Shown piece after piece: positions 32,344 through 43,017 of a DNA stretch of 45,757 bases (within the stretch, counting starts at the first letter, position 1; the number at the start of each line of letters is the position of its first letter). The stretch comes from an uncultured Alphaproteobacteria bacterium (GTDB lineage Bacteria > Pseudomonadota > Alphaproteobacteria > HIMB59). The DNA lies in assembly GCA_902555695.1 (NCBI GenBank), contig CACDTV010000008.1:1-45757 (forward strand). The letters are read 5' to 3'. The notes below the pieces were generated by a model. That model saw nothing but the letters and a program-made list of their open reading frames with translations. It did no database searches and was not told the origin of the DNA. Position numbers and translations under genes: made by a program.

Positions 32344-33222
32344 TCAGGAAAATTCTTTTTCCAAAATCTCAGTAATTTTATCTGCATCGATAAAGCCTGG
32401 AATTATTTGATTTCCAATTATAGTTGCAGGTGTTCCAGTAAATTTAAATTCATCAGCGTAACTTCTATGAATAGATAGAAAATCTGATACCTCTTGGGAG
32501 TCCAAATCATTCTTTAGTATGTCAAGATCGACACCCCTTAAAAATAAGTCGGCCAAAATATCCTCCATTTTTGATTTTCTCTCAGTAGAATATAAATAGT
32601 TATGGACAACCTTAAATTGACCTTGCAAGGAGGAAGCTAATGCCAACTTAGTCAATTCCTCTGAAAAATTCCCTAAAATTGGCATCTGTATAATAACAAG
32701 TTTTAATGAATTATCTTTCATTACATTTATTAATTCTTGATGGAATTTTTGACAATAACCACAATTATAATCAACAAATTCATAAATAACTTTTGCGGAA
32801 TTTGAGTCGCCCAAGTACATAGGATGATATGCAAGATTTAAATTTTTTATACTTGAGATATTTTTTTGATTAGTTTTTTCTTGTTCTAATTTATTCTGCT
32901 CTAATTGATATTCTCTAAGAACACCTAAGATATAATCTGGATTTTCCTCTATAAATTTTTTTATATTTTGATCAAATTCCTTTTTGGTAAAATACTCATC
33001 AAAATTTACATCTTCTTTTTTTAAATAAGAGCTAAAATCTGGTTCAATAATTTGATTTGGCCCTTCTTCAAACTGTGTATTTTCAATATTTGATAAATCA
33101 AAAATTTTTTTTTCTGAAAAAATGTTAAAAAAATATAAAGTTGTAAGAGCTATAATTAAAAATAAAAAAATCAAAAAAAAGTTTAAAATATTAAATTTCT
33201 TTTTTTTAACGTAAATTCCCAT
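32344..33222 (-). CDS. Membrane-anchored DsbA-family thiol oxidoreductase
   Basis: Periplasmic disulfide-exchange protein anchored by one N-terminal hydrophobic segment (roughly residues 11-35 of the mature numbering). A charged linker of about 100 residues leads to a thioredoxin-fold domain with CGYC in VDYNCGYCQKF and the cis-proline in FTGTPATIIG. This resembles the DsbA/Com1 group common in alphaproteobacteria. I start it at the ATG at 33222; a TTG two codons earlier (33228) is possible. It is coupled to murJ, 5 bases downstream. DsbB is not in the window, so oxidase versus isomerase function is open. Confidence 0.88.
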   Translation of the reverse strand: MGIYVKKKKFNILNFFLIFLFLIIALTTLYFFNIFSEKKIFDLSNIENTQFEEGPNQIIEPDFSSYLKKEDVNFDEYFTKKEFDQNIKKFIEENPDYILGVLREYQLEQNKLEQEKTNQKNISSIKNLNLAYHPMYLGDSNSAKVIYEFVDYNCGYCQKFHQELINVMKDNSLKLVIIQMPILGNFSEELTKLALASSLQGQFKVVHNYLYSTERKSKMEDILADLFLRGVDLDILKNDLDSQEVSDFLSIHRSYADEFKFTGTPATIIGNQIIPGFIDADKITEILEKEFS

Positions 33223-33277
33223 GAGCAAAATATATTATTTAACTATTACTGTAGTGTAAATAATTTTAGCATTAAGA

Positions 33278-33895
33278 CTAATCACTTTTACATATAGAGA
33301 TAAATTTACTATTTAAGCTATCTTGTCTCATTAAGCTGATATTAGAGTAATTCAAAGATTTGATTGAATTATCAAATATTATCTCTTTTTTGATATCTGA
33401 TACTGAGATATGGTGGTTGTTAAACTCAAATAAATAAGGATATCCCCATATTAAATAATATTCCATCTCTAGAGAAGTTAAATTACTGAAACGCTTAATA
33501 TCTTTTTGAACTTCTTGTTGATTGAGGGTTTTTCTATATAAATCAAAATACCTCATTATATCATTGCACAGAAAATTAAATTTTTCATTAGAATTCATTT
33601 CTAGAGCAAAAACATTTTTAATTTTCTTTAAGCCTAAAACATTAAATACTTCTTTATAAGATTTATTCTGATTAGATAAAAAATACTCTTGAAATGAATT
33701 AATAAGTTCCTCCTCATTATAAAGATGGCTTAAATAAAAAGGAGCTTTGACAGTATAATGAAGGCCATACTGAGATATTTCAAGGTTGTCATATTTAACA
33801 TTGTTTTTTAAAAGTAATTTCTCAACTTGATCAATAAATAATTTATTTGGTATTAGATAAATTGAGTAACGAGGAAATTGAATATAATTATCCAT
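33278..33895 (-). CDS. DUF1045 family 2H phosphoesterase-like protein
   Basis: A 205-residue soluble protein of the DUF1045 family, which belongs to the 2H phosphoesterase superfamily. The two catalytic HxT/S motifs are visible: HYT at 46-48 in YGLHYTVKAPF, and HIS at 162-164 in NNHHISVSD. The WGYPYLFEF segment just before the second motif is also typical. Members are best known from phosphonate (phn) gene clusters, where they accompany the C-P lyase pathway, but no phn genes occur here. It overlaps the Gate-domain gene by 8 bases. The substrate is unknown; a cyclic phosphate ester would fit the superfamily. Confidence 0.78.
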   Translation of the reverse strand: MDNYIQFPRYSIYLIPNKLFIDQVEKLLLKNNVKYDNLEISQYGLHYTVKAPFYLSHLYNEEELINSFQEYFLSNQNKSYKEVFNVLGLKKIKNVFALEMNSNEKFNFLCNDIMRYFDLYRKTLNQQEVQKDIKRFSNLTSLEMEYYLIWGYPYLFEFNNHHISVSDIKKEIIFDNSIKSLNYSNISLMRQDSLNSKFISICKSD

Positions 33896-34844
33896 ATGTA
33901 ATTTTACTCAGTATAAATTTTTGCATTTTTGTTTCTAATAAAACTTTCATTATAAGAATTACAATAACGGTATAAATAAATCTAAAAAATAAAATACCAG
34001 AAATATGACTACCTAATAACAAAATTAATATTGTATCTTCTATTATGCTATGACATAAACTTAAAAAAGACAAAGACAGTAAAATATCTTTTTTCGAAAT
34101 ATTATTTTTTCTAGACTCTTCTATTAAAAAACCCCCTCCAAATGAAATTCCTAATGTTAAGCCTATTAAAATTATATTAGCCACTTTCTCTGACATACCC
34201 AAATAGGACAAAGGAATTTTCAAAGTATTAATAATAAATTTCCATATACCAATTGTTTTGAGGATATTAATTGTCGATATGATAAAAAATATTATTAAAA
34301 AAATTAGGAAAAAATTTTGAAGTTGTGAAATAGCCCACTCTAAATTTGAGACATCTTTAATTGGCACTTGTAAAATTGAATTATTAGGTTCATTAAATAA
34401 ATTATAATTAGTAAAAATTAAATTTAATATTTTTCCTGCAATTACAGCATTTACAAATCTAAAAGTTAAATTAAATACCCATGAAATTCTTGATTTTTTT
34501 GCAATAGCTACTTCAATTGGTAAACTATGTGCTATAAGTATAATTAATCCTAAAATTGTAGTTTCAGCTATTGTGTAATCGAATATTGCTTGAAGGGATG
34601 CAAAAGCAGCCAGGCCTGCATATATGTTTACTAAAATAGCAGCCATCCAAACTAGTCCTAATGAACCATCAATGCCAATAAAACTTGTTAATGGCTCAAG
34701 GAATTTTGCTAAAAAAGGGATTGCTCCAATGAGCTCAAGGATTCTAATAATAATGACAACGGGCAAAATAACTTTGAATAAAATCCAAAAAATTTTAGTA
34801 GTTTCTTGAAATATATTTACTAGTATTTTTTTAGATTTTTCCAT
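33888..34844 (-). CDS. Gate-domain (nucleoside recognition) membrane protein
   Basis: A 318-residue integral membrane protein with about eight hydrophobic segments and a duplicated layout: an N-terminal half with LVWMAAILVNIYAGLAAFASL and HSLPIEVAIAKKS, and a C-terminal half with ISFGGGFLIEES and SLCHSIIEDTILILLLG. This pattern matches the Gate/nucleoside-recognition domain found in SpoVA-like, SpmA/SpmB and concentrative transporter proteins. Transport of a small nucleoside-like or phosphorylated solute is possible but not shown. It overlaps the DUF1045 gene by 8 bases, implying a shared pathway, and is divergent from the M23 peptidase gene (43 bases between starts). Confidence 0.75.
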   Translation of the reverse strand: MEKSKKILVNIFQETTKIFWILFKVILPVVIIIRILELIGAIPFLAKFLEPLTSFIGIDGSLGLVWMAAILVNIYAGLAAFASLQAIFDYTIAETTILGLIILIAHSLPIEVAIAKKSRISWVFNLTFRFVNAVIAGKILNLIFTNYNLFNEPNNSILQVPIKDVSNLEWAISQLQNFFLIFLIIFFIISTINILKTIGIWKFIINTLKIPLSYLGMSEKVANIILIGLTLGISFGGGFLIEESRKNNISKKDILLSLSFLSLCHSIIEDTILILLLGSHISGILFFRFIYTVIVILIMKVLLETKMQKFILSKITYG

Positions 34845-34887
34845 TATGATAACAATCGATTAATTTTACTTCTTTATAAAGAAATAA

Positions 34888-36357
34888 ATGACAAGGACAA
34901 ATAGTTTTACAATAAAAGCATCACTAACAACTTTATTAGTTATAATCAGCTTTTTTTGCTTTTATATGAGCTATTCTGATTTCGTAAAAATAAACAATGA
35001 ATATGCTTATATTTATGATGATGTAGATATTAACTATTTTGATAAAAAAAAATTTCAAAAATATTATGATGTTATAAGTATTGAAAGTCTTGACGATCCA
35101 ATATTTGATAAAGAAAAATCAAAAAATTATTTTGAAAATATAACACTTGAAAATTTATCAAATATTTTCGATAAAGACTTAACCAAAAAAGAAGAGAAAG
35201 TTAATATAAAAACACCAGAAGACTCTTTACCAATTGAAAATAAGAAAGATGAGAAATTAAATAATAATTTTGATGAAATCATAGTTTCCAAGGGAGATAG
35301 TTTTGCAAAAGTTTTAAAAAAAGGAGGTCTAAAAGGTAGAGATATAGACTTAGTAATACTCAACGGAAAAGAATATTATGATTTTTCTAAATTATATATT
35401 GGGGATACTGTTAAAATATTCAGCGAATATGATGCTGAGGGTTTAAATACTTTTGACTTAATTTATAAATATTCTGACACTAAAGAATTAATCATATCTT
35501 ACTTAAATGATAATTTTATTTATAAAATTAATGAAATTCCTTTGAGTTCCAAAGAAATTTTTGTGACTGGGAAAATTAAAACAAGTTTATATAAAGCTAT
35601 GAAAGATCAAGGGTTATCTGAAATAGTAATTAATGAAATTATCAGGATTTACAGTTTTGATGTTGATTTTCAGAGAGATATTTATGAGGGTGATAATTTT
35701 GAAATGCTGTTTGTCAAAAAGGTAAACAATGATGGTAAGACAATTCAAATCGAAGATCCAAAATACTTAATGCTTTCATCAAGAGGCACTCCATTAATAT
35801 ACTATCTTTATGACAATGGAGAATTCAGCGAATATTTTGACGAAAAAGGTAAAGGAATGACAAAAAGCTTAATGAAAACTCCAATAAATGGTGCAAGGCT
35901 TAGTTCCAGTTATGGTATGAGAAAACATCCTATCTCAGGTTATAATAAAATGCATAAAGGAGTAGATTTTGCTGCTCCAACAGGAACTCCAATTTTTGCT
36001 GCTGGAAATGGTATTGTAGAGTACGTAGGTAGAAATGGAGGATATGGAAAATACATTAGAATTCGTCACGATAGTACTTATAAAACAGCTTACGCACATC
36101 TTAATGGTTATAAAAAAGGAATATCAAGTGGTGTAAGAGTTAAGCAAGGTGATGTTATTGGTTATGTAGGCTCAACAGGAAAATCAACTGGACCTCATTT
36201 ACATTATGAAATTATTGTTAATGGAAAACAAATAAACCCAGCTACACTTAAATTACCTTCAGGAAGGAAGCTTAATGAACAACAACTAAATGAATTTCAA
36301 ATATTAGTTTCTGAAATAGATGAAGAAGTTAATATTTATAGAAATAAAATAAATTAA
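34888..36357 (+). CDS. M23 family metallopeptidase (murein DD-endopeptidase-like)
   Basis: Predicted zinc endopeptidase cutting peptidoglycan cross-links. The 489-residue protein has an N-terminal membrane anchor (about 9-28), an acidic, low-complexity periplasmic linker to about 125, a LysM/OapA-like region (IIVSKGDSFAKVL, near 130-180), and a second beta-rich domain before the LytM domain. All M23 residues are present: H356 and D360 in MHKGVDFAAP, H404 in AYAHL and H439 in PHLHYE, so it should be catalytically active, as in MepM rather than EnvC-like activators. Its stop overlaps the convergent DUF4167 gene by 4 bases. Confidence 0.93.
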   Translation: MTRTNSFTIKASLTTLLVIISFFCFYMSYSDFVKINNEYAYIYDDVDINYFDKKKFQKYYDVISIESLDDPIFDKEKSKNYFENITLENLSNIFDKDLTKKEEKVNIKTPEDSLPIENKKDEKLNNNFDEIIVSKGDSFAKVLKKGGLKGRDIDLVILNGKEYYDFSKLYIGDTVKIFSEYDAEGLNTFDLIYKYSDTKELIISYLNDNFIYKINEIPLSSKEIFVTGKIKTSLYKAMKDQGLSEIVINEIIRIYSFDVDFQRDIYEGDNFEMLFVKKVNNDGKTIQIEDPKYLMLSSRGTPLIYYLYDNGEFSEYFDEKGKGMTKSLMKTPINGARLSSSYGMRKHPISGYNKMHKGVDFAAPTGTPIFAAGNGIVEYVGRNGGYGKYIRIRHDSTYKTAYAHLNGYKKGISSGVRVKQGDVIGYVGSTGKSTGPHLHYEIIVNGKQINPATLKLPSGRKLNEQQLNEFQILVSEIDEEVNIYRNKIN

Positions 36358-36743
36358 GCTAACTGACTAGCTAAGTCATCAAAATCAGAGGTTGAGTTAC
36401 GTTCTGACTTATTGTCTTTGTTCAAATCGCTGTCGTTATTTTCAGTTTTGTCTTTACTAATAATTTTTCTAGCAACAAAACCTCTATTTGAATTATCTGT
36501 TTGTCTAAAATAGTGTTCAGCGTGTTGAAGGTAAAACTGCTCTAATACGTCGTCACCTTGTCCCTTAGCATCTTTTGCTTTGTTAAGATAATCGTTATAT
36601 TGATCTTTTGGATTTTTTCCGTTTCTTTTAAATCCGTTTGAATTTCCATTAGCTTGTAAATATGGAGAGTCAGCAACACCAGATCTAGAGGTGTTTATTT
36701 TCCTTTGACCGCCGTAAGGCTTTCTTTTTACAAAATTTTTCAT
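36354..36743 (-). CDS. DUF4167 domain protein
   Basis: A 129-residue protein of the DUF4167 family, found almost only in alphaproteobacteria and of unknown function. A basic N-terminus rich in Lys, Arg, Gly and Asn precedes the conserved core DYLNKAKDAKGQGDDVLEQFYLQHAEHYFRQ (read in pieces around residues 51-81); the tail is acidic and serine-rich. The mix of basic low-complexity and helical core suggests nucleic-acid or ribosome contact, but this is inference. In alphaproteobacteria it commonly follows prmC, as here, 36 bases downstream. Confidence 0.9.
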   Translation of the reverse strand: MKNFVKRKPYGGQRKINTSRSGVADSPYLQANGNSNGFKRNGKNPKDQYNDYLNKAKDAKGQGDDVLEQFYLQHAEHYFRQTDNSNRGFVARKIISKDKTENNDSDLNKDNKSERNSTSDFDDLASQLA

Positions 36744-36779
36744 TAATTTTTATTGATTATCTCTAAAAAAGCCCATCAA

Positions 36780-37646
36780 TTAAATAGTAGGGAATTTTAT
36801 TTTTATCAATCTATCTAAATTAAGATAATCAGTTTTTTTATAAACTATTTTTACACCTTTTTCTAATAATAATTTATACATTTTTTTAGTGATAATTGGA
36901 TCAATTTCAAAATAAACAACCCCTTTAAACTTTACACTAATTAAAAAATTAATAATTTTAACGTAATAATCCATACCTAATTTTCCACCATCAAGTGAAA
37001 TTCTTGGATCATGTAAAGTCTCCTTATTTAAATTTAGATAATTTCTTGTTGGTATATATGGTGGGTTACAAACAATAAAATCAATATATTTCATTCTATT
37101 TATTGGATAATTTTCAAATAAATTTGATTGGAATATTTTTGTTTTTTGTTGCAGTTTAAATTTTATTATATTTTTTTTGCAAGCAGTAAGAGCATGTTTG
37201 GAAACATCAATAAAATCACAAAATGCTTTATCTAGCTCATCTATAATAGAAATTCCAAGGCACCCAGTCCCACAACATAAATCAAGCAACCTTAAGTGTT
37301 TTTGATTTTTATTTTTTTTACAATCAATTAATATTTGTTCAACTAATATTTCAGAGTCAGCTCTTGGATCTAAAGTGTAATCATCTGTATAGAAAATTTT
37401 TTTCCAAAAACCTTTTTCGTTGATTATTTTTGCTAATGGCTTTCCTTTTACTCTTTCATTTAGGATCTTATTAATTAATTCTTGATCAACTTCACTATTA
37501 TTAATATCTAAATTATTTTCACTATTAGATGAATAAGAAATCATTATTTGGGATTCTTGCTCAGCTTGAGATCCAGAAATTGATTTTAAATTTTTAAGTA
37601 ATATTTTTTTTATATCTAATTTACTTAAATAATTATTAATTAGCAT
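36780..37646 (-). CDS. prmC: Peptide chain release factor N5-glutamine methyltransferase PrmC
   Basis: Methylates the glutamine of the GGQ motif in release factors 1 and 2. The 288-residue protein has an N-terminal helical RF-binding domain, SAM motif [11 protein letters not shown] near 121-130, and the substrate-binding NPPY at 194-197. The segment [11 protein letters not shown] before motif I corresponds to the family's RPETE block, here altered to DPRAD. The gene overlaps prfA, which encodes its substrate, by 11 bases. Confidence 0.94.
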   Translation of the reverse strand: MLINNYLSKLDIKKILLKNLKSISGSQAEQESQIMISYSSNSENNLDINNSEVDQELINKILNERVKGKPLAKIINEKGFWKKIFYTDDYTLDPRADSEILVEQILIDCKKNKNQKHLRLLDLCCGTGCLGISIIDELDKAFCDFIDVSKHALTACKKNIIKFKLQQKTKIFQSNLFENYPINRMKYIDFIVCNPPYIPTRNYLNLNKETLHDPRISLDGGKLGMDYYVKIINFLISVKFKGVVYFEIDPIITKKMYKLLLEKGVKIVYKKTDYLNLDRLIKIKFPTI

Positions 37647-38715
37647 TAAGTTGACTTAATTTTTCGGCTTGTTCACTGGCTGACAGAGCTGATATCATTT
37701 CATCTAATGCCTCGCCAGTTAAAAACTGGTCTAATTTATAGAGCGTTAAGTTAATTCTATGATCTGATACTCTGCCTTGTGGAAAATTATATGTTCTAAT
37801 TCTTTCAGATCTATCTCCTGAACCAACTTGATTTTTTCTATTGGATGAAACTTCTTCTTGTTTCTTAATTCTTTCAACTTCATATAATCTAGATCGTAGA
37901 ATTTTTAATGCTTTAGCTTTATTTTTATGTTGAGATCTTTCGTCTTGTTGAGTTACTACTATGTTTGTAGGTAAATGTGTAATTCTCACAGCGCTATCTG
38001 TTGTATTTACCGATTGGCCTCCCGCCCCTCCTGATCTATAAACGTCTATTCTTATATCAGTATCTTTTATCTCTAAGTCAACGTCCTCAGCTTCTGGCAA
38101 AACAGCAACAGTTGCGGCCGAGGTGTGAATCCTCCCCCCAGACTCAGTTTCTGGTATGCGTTGAACTCTGTGGACACCAGACTCATTTTTTAAAAATTTA
38201 AATACACCATCTCCTTTAATTTCTATTATTGCTTCTTTTATACCCTTCAATCCTGTCTCGCTCTTCTCCATTGGCTGAAACTTCCAACTTTTTAATGAGG
38301 AATATCGCTCATACATTCTATATAAATCTCCAGCAAATAATGCAGCCTCATCTCCTCCGGTACCAGCCCTTATTTCTAATATTACATTTTTATCATCAGC
38401 CTCATCTTTAGGCAGTAGAGCAATTAGTAATTCTTTATTTTTAATTTCTAAATCTTTTTCATACAAAGGTAATTCTTGTTTTGCTAAATTTCGGAGCTCT
38501 TCATCGCTTTCATTTTCAAGTATTTCTTTATAGCCTTTGATTTCCTTATCTAAATTTTTAATGGTGTCAGATAGAGCAATAATTGGCTCCAATTTTGATA
38601 AATCTTTATTTATTTGAATAATTTCCTCATTTTTTAAGTTTTGAGAATTTAAAAGTTTCTCATTTAATTGATTAAATTTGTTTTTTAAATCAATGATTTG
38701 TTTATCTAATTTCAT
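37636..38715 (-). CDS. prfA: Peptide chain release factor 1
   Basis: Releases nascent peptides at UAA and UAG. Numbered from the ATG at 38715, the protein has 359 residues, the usual size, with the codon-reading PET tripeptide near 188-190 (RIPETESGG) in the place of the RF1 PxT motif and the catalytic GGQ at 232-234 ([10 protein letters not shown]). An in-frame ATG nine codons upstream (38742) would create a 41-base overlap with hisS and a non-family N-terminus, so I prefer 38715, which leaves a 14-base overlap. Confidence 0.96.
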   Translation of the reverse strand: MKLDKQIIDLKNKFNQLNEKLLNSQNLKNEEIIQINKDLSKLEPIIALSDTIKNLDKEIKGYKEILENESDEELRNLAKQELPLYEKDLEIKNKELLIALLPKDEADDKNVILEIRAGTGGDEAALFAGDLYRMYERYSSLKSWKFQPMEKSETGLKGIKEAIIEIKGDGVFKFLKNESGVHRVQRIPETESGGRIHTSAATVAVLPEAEDVDLEIKDTDIRIDVYRSGGAGGQSVNTTDSAVRITHLPTNIVVTQQDERSQHKNKAKALKILRSRLYEVERIKKQEEVSSNRKNQVGSGDRSERIRTYNFPQGRVSDHRINLTLYKLDQFLTGEALDEMISALSASEQAEKLSQLNAN

Positions 38716-39949
38716 TTTTAAGCTCGAATTTGGAAATTTCAAAAGATTTTTGATTTTTATTTTTTAAATCTTTTAAAATAATTTTTTTATTTTTGATCTC
38801 TTCTTCACCAATAAGAATAATAAAATTGAAATTGTTTTTATCTGCATAACTAAAAAGTTTTTTTATATTTTTACTGACTCTAACTTCATGATTATATCTT
38901 AAACTGTAAATTTGTTTTAAAATTCTATTATTATTTAAATAAGACTCATCTTGGACAGCAAATAATATCTTTTTATCTAATTCTGACTTTTCGTCTTTTA
39001 TAGATATCAAATCCATTAATCTTTCTATACCAGCTGCCCAGCCAACTCCTGGTATGTCTCTAGAAGAAATCATGCTAATTAAATTGTCATACCTACCGCC
39101 AGCTAATATTGCATTTTGTCTTTTATCTTCATTTGTTTGAAACTCAAAAGCCGTATGTGAATAATAATCTAATCCTCTAACTAATTTTGGGTCTTCAAAA
39201 AATTTAATTTTATTATCGTTTAAAAGTTTTTTAACTTGATTGAAATAATTTTTACTCTCCTCGGATAAGTGTTCACTAATTTTTGGAGCATTTACTAATA
39301 TTTCAGAGTCTTGTGGGTCTTTACTATCCAAAATTCTAAGCGGATTTTTATCCAATCTAGATTGTGAGATTTCTGATAACTGTTTTTTAAATTCAGTTAA
39401 ATATTTTTTTAATTCATAAGCATATTTGATTTGATCCTCTTTTGACCCTAAAGAATTAATTAATAACTTATGTTTATTTTCTTTAATTCCAAGGTCATCA
39501 AATAATAACTTTGCTATTAGAATTAATTCAAAATCTACATAAGGACTTTTTTCACCAATAGACTCAATATTTATTTGATGAAACTGTCTATATCTACCTT
39601 TTTGGGGTCTTTCTCTTCTAAACATTGGGCCGTGAGTAATTAATTTAAGTAAGCCCGATTGATAGTTTGAAGCAGCAAACCTAGCTAGACTACTTGTGGC
39701 CTCAGGTCTTAAACAAATATACGCTTCTCCTTTATCTAAAAATGAATACATTTCTTTAGAGACAATATCGGTTTGCTCACCTACGGTCCTAGAGAATAAA
39801 TCTTGTTGTTCCAAAATAGGAGTTTGTATAGATTTAAAATTGAAATTCCTACAGATTGAATAAAATTTTTCAATAATAAATTCAAACTTCTCCATTTCAG
39901 CTCCATGAATATCATGTGTGCCTTTTACTAAACTAATATTTCTTTTCAT
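38702..39949 (-). CDS. hisS: Histidyl-tRNA synthetase
   Basis: Class II aminoacyl-tRNA synthetase charging tRNA-His. The 415-residue protein shows the N-terminal VKGTHDIHG block, motif 2 [16 protein letters not shown], the two histidine-binding blocks ([15 protein letters not shown] and AGGRYDNLI), motif 3 [11 protein letters not shown], and a C-terminal anticodon-binding domain. Length is normal. It overlaps ispG by 4 bases; rodZ-ispG-hisS is the same order as in E. coli. Confidence 0.97.
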   Translation of the reverse strand: MKRNISLVKGTHDIHGAEMEKFEFIIEKFYSICRNFNFKSIQTPILEQQDLFSRTVGEQTDIVSKEMYSFLDKGEAYICLRPEATSSLARFAASNYQSGLLKLITHGPMFRRERPQKGRYRQFHQINIESIGEKSPYVDFELILIAKLLFDDLGIKENKHKLLINSLGSKEDQIKYAYELKKYLTEFKKQLSEISQSRLDKNPLRILDSKDPQDSEILVNAPKISEHLSEESKNYFNQVKKLLNDNKIKFFEDPKLVRGLDYYSHTAFEFQTNEDKRQNAILAGGRYDNLISMISSRDIPGVGWAAGIERLMDLISIKDEKSELDKKILFAVQDESYLNNNRILKQIYSLRYNHEVRVSKNIKKLFSYADKNNFNFIILIGEEEIKNKKIILKDLKNKNQKSFEISKFELKNEIR

Positions 39950-41040
39950 TTTAAATGATGAATCTGATCAACTTTATTTTCTATAGTTTTAACTAAGTAC
40001 TCAACTAAATCTTCGTCTTGTATTCTATGGCTTTTTTCTCCATCGACGTATACCATATGTGTGTTATTTCCACCACCTGTTATGCCTATGTTAGTCATTG
40101 TAGCTTCACCTGGCCCATTAACAACACATCCAATAATTGAAACTGTTATAGGTTTTTTAATGTGAGAAAGTTTTTTCTCAACATTTTTAACTGTCTCAAT
40201 AACATCAAATTGCTGTCTTGCGCAAGATGGGCAAGATATTATTGTTACACCATAATCTCTTAAATTTAGTGATTTTAACATTTCAAACCCTACTTTAACC
40301 TCTTGAATTGGATGGTCTGAAAGTGAAACTCTCACTGTATCACCAATCCCATCATAAAGAAGCAATCCAAGACCTATAGAAGATTTTATTGATCCACTAA
40401 AATAACTTCCGGCTTCAGTAATACCTAAATGAAGAGGATAATCACAAAAATTAGATAACTTTCTGTATGACTCTACTGCTGTAAAAACATTAGAAGCCTT
40501 AACACTAATTTTAAAATTATCAAAATTTAGATCCTCTAAAAGTTTTATATTTAGCTTAGCACTTTCAAATAATGCCTGAGAGGTTGGGCTTTTATATTTT
40601 TCTAATATTGATTTTTCTAAACTTCCAGCATTAACACCTATTCTTATAGGTATTTTGTTCTGCTTGGCAGCTTCAACAACCTCTTTTACTTTTTCCTTAG
40701 AGCCAATATTACCTGGATTTATTCGAAGACAATGAGCTCCATTTTCTGCAGCCTCAAGTGCTCTTTTATAATGAAAGTGAATATCAGCAACTAAGGGGAT
40801 CTTAATTTCAGGAATTATTTTTTTTAATGCTTTTGATGATTTCTCGTCAGGAACTGAAACTCTGACTATATCACATCCCTCTTGTTCAATGAGTGATATC
40901 TGCTCAAGTGTTGCATCAATGTCATGGGTAAGGGTATTTGTCATTGTCTGAACCGTAACTGGAGAGTCACCACCAACAAAAATGTTACCAATTTGAATTT
41001 TTTTTGTTTTTTTTCTCTTTATTGAATGAGAATATTTCAT
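39946..41040 (-). CDS. ispG: 4-hydroxy-3-methylbut-2-enyl diphosphate synthase IspG
   Basis: Penultimate enzyme of the MEP isoprenoid pathway, a [4Fe-4S] reductase converting MEcPP to HMBPP. The 364-residue protein has the TIM-barrel N-terminal block [18 protein letters not shown], with [12 protein letters not shown] and RINPGNIG, and a C-terminal cluster-binding region with [10 protein letters not shown] (two Cys) and [12 protein letters not shown] (third Cys). It overlaps both rodZ and hisS by 4 bases. Confidence 0.97.
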   Translation of the reverse strand: MKYSHSIKRKKTKKIQIGNIFVGGDSPVTVQTMTNTLTHDIDATLEQISLIEQEGCDIVRVSVPDEKSSKALKKIIPEIKIPLVADIHFHYKRALEAAENGAHCLRINPGNIGSKEKVKEVVEAAKQNKIPIRIGVNAGSLEKSILEKYKSPTSQALFESAKLNIKLLEDLNFDNFKISVKASNVFTAVESYRKLSNFCDYPLHLGITEAGSYFSGSIKSSIGLGLLLYDGIGDTVRVSLSDHPIQEVKVGFEMLKSLNLRDYGVTIISCPSCARQQFDVIETVKNVEKKLSHIKKPITVSIIGCVVNGPGEATMTNIGITGGGNNTHMVYVDGEKSHRIQDEDLVEYLVKTIENKVDQIHHLK

Positions 41041-41756
41041 AATAAAGTCTCTAAATTTTTAAAGTCAAAATTAAGTAAGTATGAATTTAATTCCTTATTT
41101 TGTCTAATTTCTATACCTTTGTAAATTATCTTATCAATATTATTTATATTAGATAAATCGATAAAAAAATCATTGTCTAAATCGAGAATAAGTTCATTAG
41201 ATTTGGTAATTTCACCAAATTGTAAAGTATTTTTAATATTGTTTTGAATTTTATAAAAAATAGTCTTATTAGGTTTTGCAAAAATTGATAAATTTTGTGA
41301 ATAATTTGCTCTTTTTAATGGGGCAAGATTGTTAATAAAATCATCATGACTTAATTCATATAAATCATATTGATTAGATATATTTAAAATATCAGTATAA
41401 ACTTGATCTTTATAAATTTTTTTAATTGAAATTTGATTATTGAATTTATTATATATATTAATAGACAATAAAAATAAAACTGTAAAAACAAGTAGTAATA
41501 AAAAATAAATTACTGAAAATTTTGAATAATCAATAGATTTATTAGTTTTTGAACTCTTATATTTTACTTCATATCCTAAATAACGATATATAGAATTTTT
41601 ATAAGTTGATTGATAAGCTTTATATTTTTTCGGGAGCTTTAAACCATCATCTAACAAACGTATTATTTCTAAATCTAATTTAAGAGCTTTGGATAAATCA
41701 TTGATTGATAATCCTTTCTTAATCCTTGCCTCTTTGATTGAAATTAACTTATCCAA
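41037..41756 (-). CDS. rodZ: RodZ-like cell-shape protein (HTH plus membrane anchor)
   Basis: A 239-residue bitopic protein with a cytoplasmic HTH_25-type domain (about 7-65, including [18 protein letters not shown] and YRYLGY), a membrane segment at about 83-102, and a periplasmic beta-rich C-terminal part resembling DUF4115. RodZ links MreB to the elongation machinery. Sequence identity to E. coli RodZ is low, but domain order and its place directly before ispG-hisS, as in E. coli, support the name. It overlaps ispG by 4 bases and follows lysC by 4 bases. Confidence 0.83.
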   Translation of the reverse strand: MDKLISIKEARIKKGLSINDLSKALKLDLEIIRLLDDGLKLPKKYKAYQSTYKNSIYRYLGYEVKYKSSKTNKSIDYSKFSVIYFLLLLVFTVLFLLSINIYNKFNNQISIKKIYKDQVYTDILNISNQYDLYELSHDDFINNLAPLKRANYSQNLSIFAKPNKTIFYKIQNNIKNTLQFGEITKSNELILDLDNDFFIDLSNINNIDKIIYKGIEIRQNKELNSYLLNFDFKNLETLL

Positions 41757-41760
41757 AAAA

Positions 41761-42975
41761 TTATTTATGTAGTTTGAAGGCTTGATGTAATTTTTGTACA
41801 GCTAAATCAGTTTGATCTTCATGAATTAATATACTTATTTTTATTTCTGAAGTAGTAATAACTTGTATATTTATTTTATTTTTTCCGAGAGTTTCAAATA
41901 ATGTTTGGGCAACTCCAGCGTGAGATCTCATCCCTACTCCAACAACTGATATTTTTGAAATATTATTAGATGAAATAATTTTTTTATATCCAATTATAGA
42001 TTTCTCTTTTTTTAGTATTTTTAATGCTTTTTCTAAGTCTAGTCTTGGCAAAGTAAAAGATAAGTTTGCAAACTTTCCATCTTGTGAAATATTTTGGAGT
42101 ATCATATCAACATTTATATTGCCTTTGGCTAATGGGCCAAAGATTTTTGAAGAGACTCCAGGTTTATCTTGTACTCTTGAAAGTGTAATTTTTGCTTCAT
42201 CTTTGGAGTAAGTTATTCCACTCACAGTATTATTTTCTAAAACACTTTTTTCGTCAGTAATCATGGTACCAATTTTTTTGGGTTTAAAAGAAGATCTTAC
42301 ACTTAATTTAGTATTTTTTCTCATAGCTAACTCAACAGAACGAGTTTGAAGAACCTTAGCCCCTTGTGAGGCTAATTCAAGCATTTCTTCATATGAAATT
42401 TTATTAATTTTTTTTGCTTTAGGTACTATGTTTGGATCAGTGGTAAATACACCCTCGACATCAGTATAAATTATACATTCTGTTTCCATCGCTGCTGCAA
42501 CAGCAACAGCACTAGTATCAGAACCACCCCTACCTAAGGTAGTTAATTCTCCCTTGTTGTTAATACCTTGGAAACCAGGAATTACTAGAACATCAAAATT
42601 TTCTAATTCATCATATAAAAATTTTTTATTAATAGACAAAATCCTCGACTTCATATGCTCTGACGATGTTATGATGGGTATTTGCCAACTAAGTAGCGAT
42701 TTAGCTTTAATCTTTTGATTATTGAGACATATAGACATTAAAGCGCAAGATACATTTTCACCTGATGAAATGGCGTTATCAAAATCAATTGGATTTGGGT
42801 TTTTTGAAAAAGATTTTGTTAAATTTATTAAACGATCAGTTTCACCTGACATAGCAGATAACACAGCTATAACTTTTGATTTTTTTGACCAATCATGAAT
42901 AATATCTGCTGATCTTTTTATGGCTTCAATGCTTCCAACAGATGTGCCACCAAATTTTAAAACTTTAATTTTCAT
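41761..42975 (-). CDS. lysC: Aspartate kinase
   Basis: First enzyme of lysine, threonine and methionine synthesis (and of meso-DAP for the cell wall). The 404-residue protein begins with the kinase motif VLKFGGTSVGS, has TLGRGGSDTSAVAVAAAM in the catalytic core and YTDVEGVFTTDPNIV, and ends with two ACT domains (about 260-404), which usually mediate feedback by Lys or Thr. Length fits the lysine/threonine-sensitive class II type. It is divergent from ubiG, an arrangement conserved in alphaproteobacteria. Confidence 0.97.
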   Translation of the reverse strand: MKIKVLKFGGTSVGSIEAIKRSADIIHDWSKKSKVIAVLSAMSGETDRLINLTKSFSKNPNPIDFDNAISSGENVSCALMSICLNNQKIKAKSLLSWQIPIITSSEHMKSRILSINKKFLYDELENFDVLVIPGFQGINNKGELTTLGRGGSDTSAVAVAAAMETECIIYTDVEGVFTTDPNIVPKAKKINKISYEEMLELASQGAKVLQTRSVELAMRKNTKLSVRSSFKPKKIGTMITDEKSVLENNTVSGITYSKDEAKITLSRVQDKPGVSSKIFGPLAKGNINVDMILQNISQDGKFANLSFTLPRLDLEKALKILKKEKSIIGYKKIISSNNISKISVVGVGMRSHAGVAQTLFETLGKNKINIQVITTSEIKISILIHEDQTDLAVQKLHQAFKLHK

Positions 42976-43017
42976 GAATTACGGTAATATACTCTTAACA
43001 TTTATGATGTAAAGAAC

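Noticed and set aside
34870-34883. A perfect 14-base palindrome (TTCTTTATAAAGAA) four bases before the M23 peptidase start.
   Set aside because: Perfect 14-base palindromes are expected by chance a few times in a 45-kb AT-rich window, and nothing else supports an operator.
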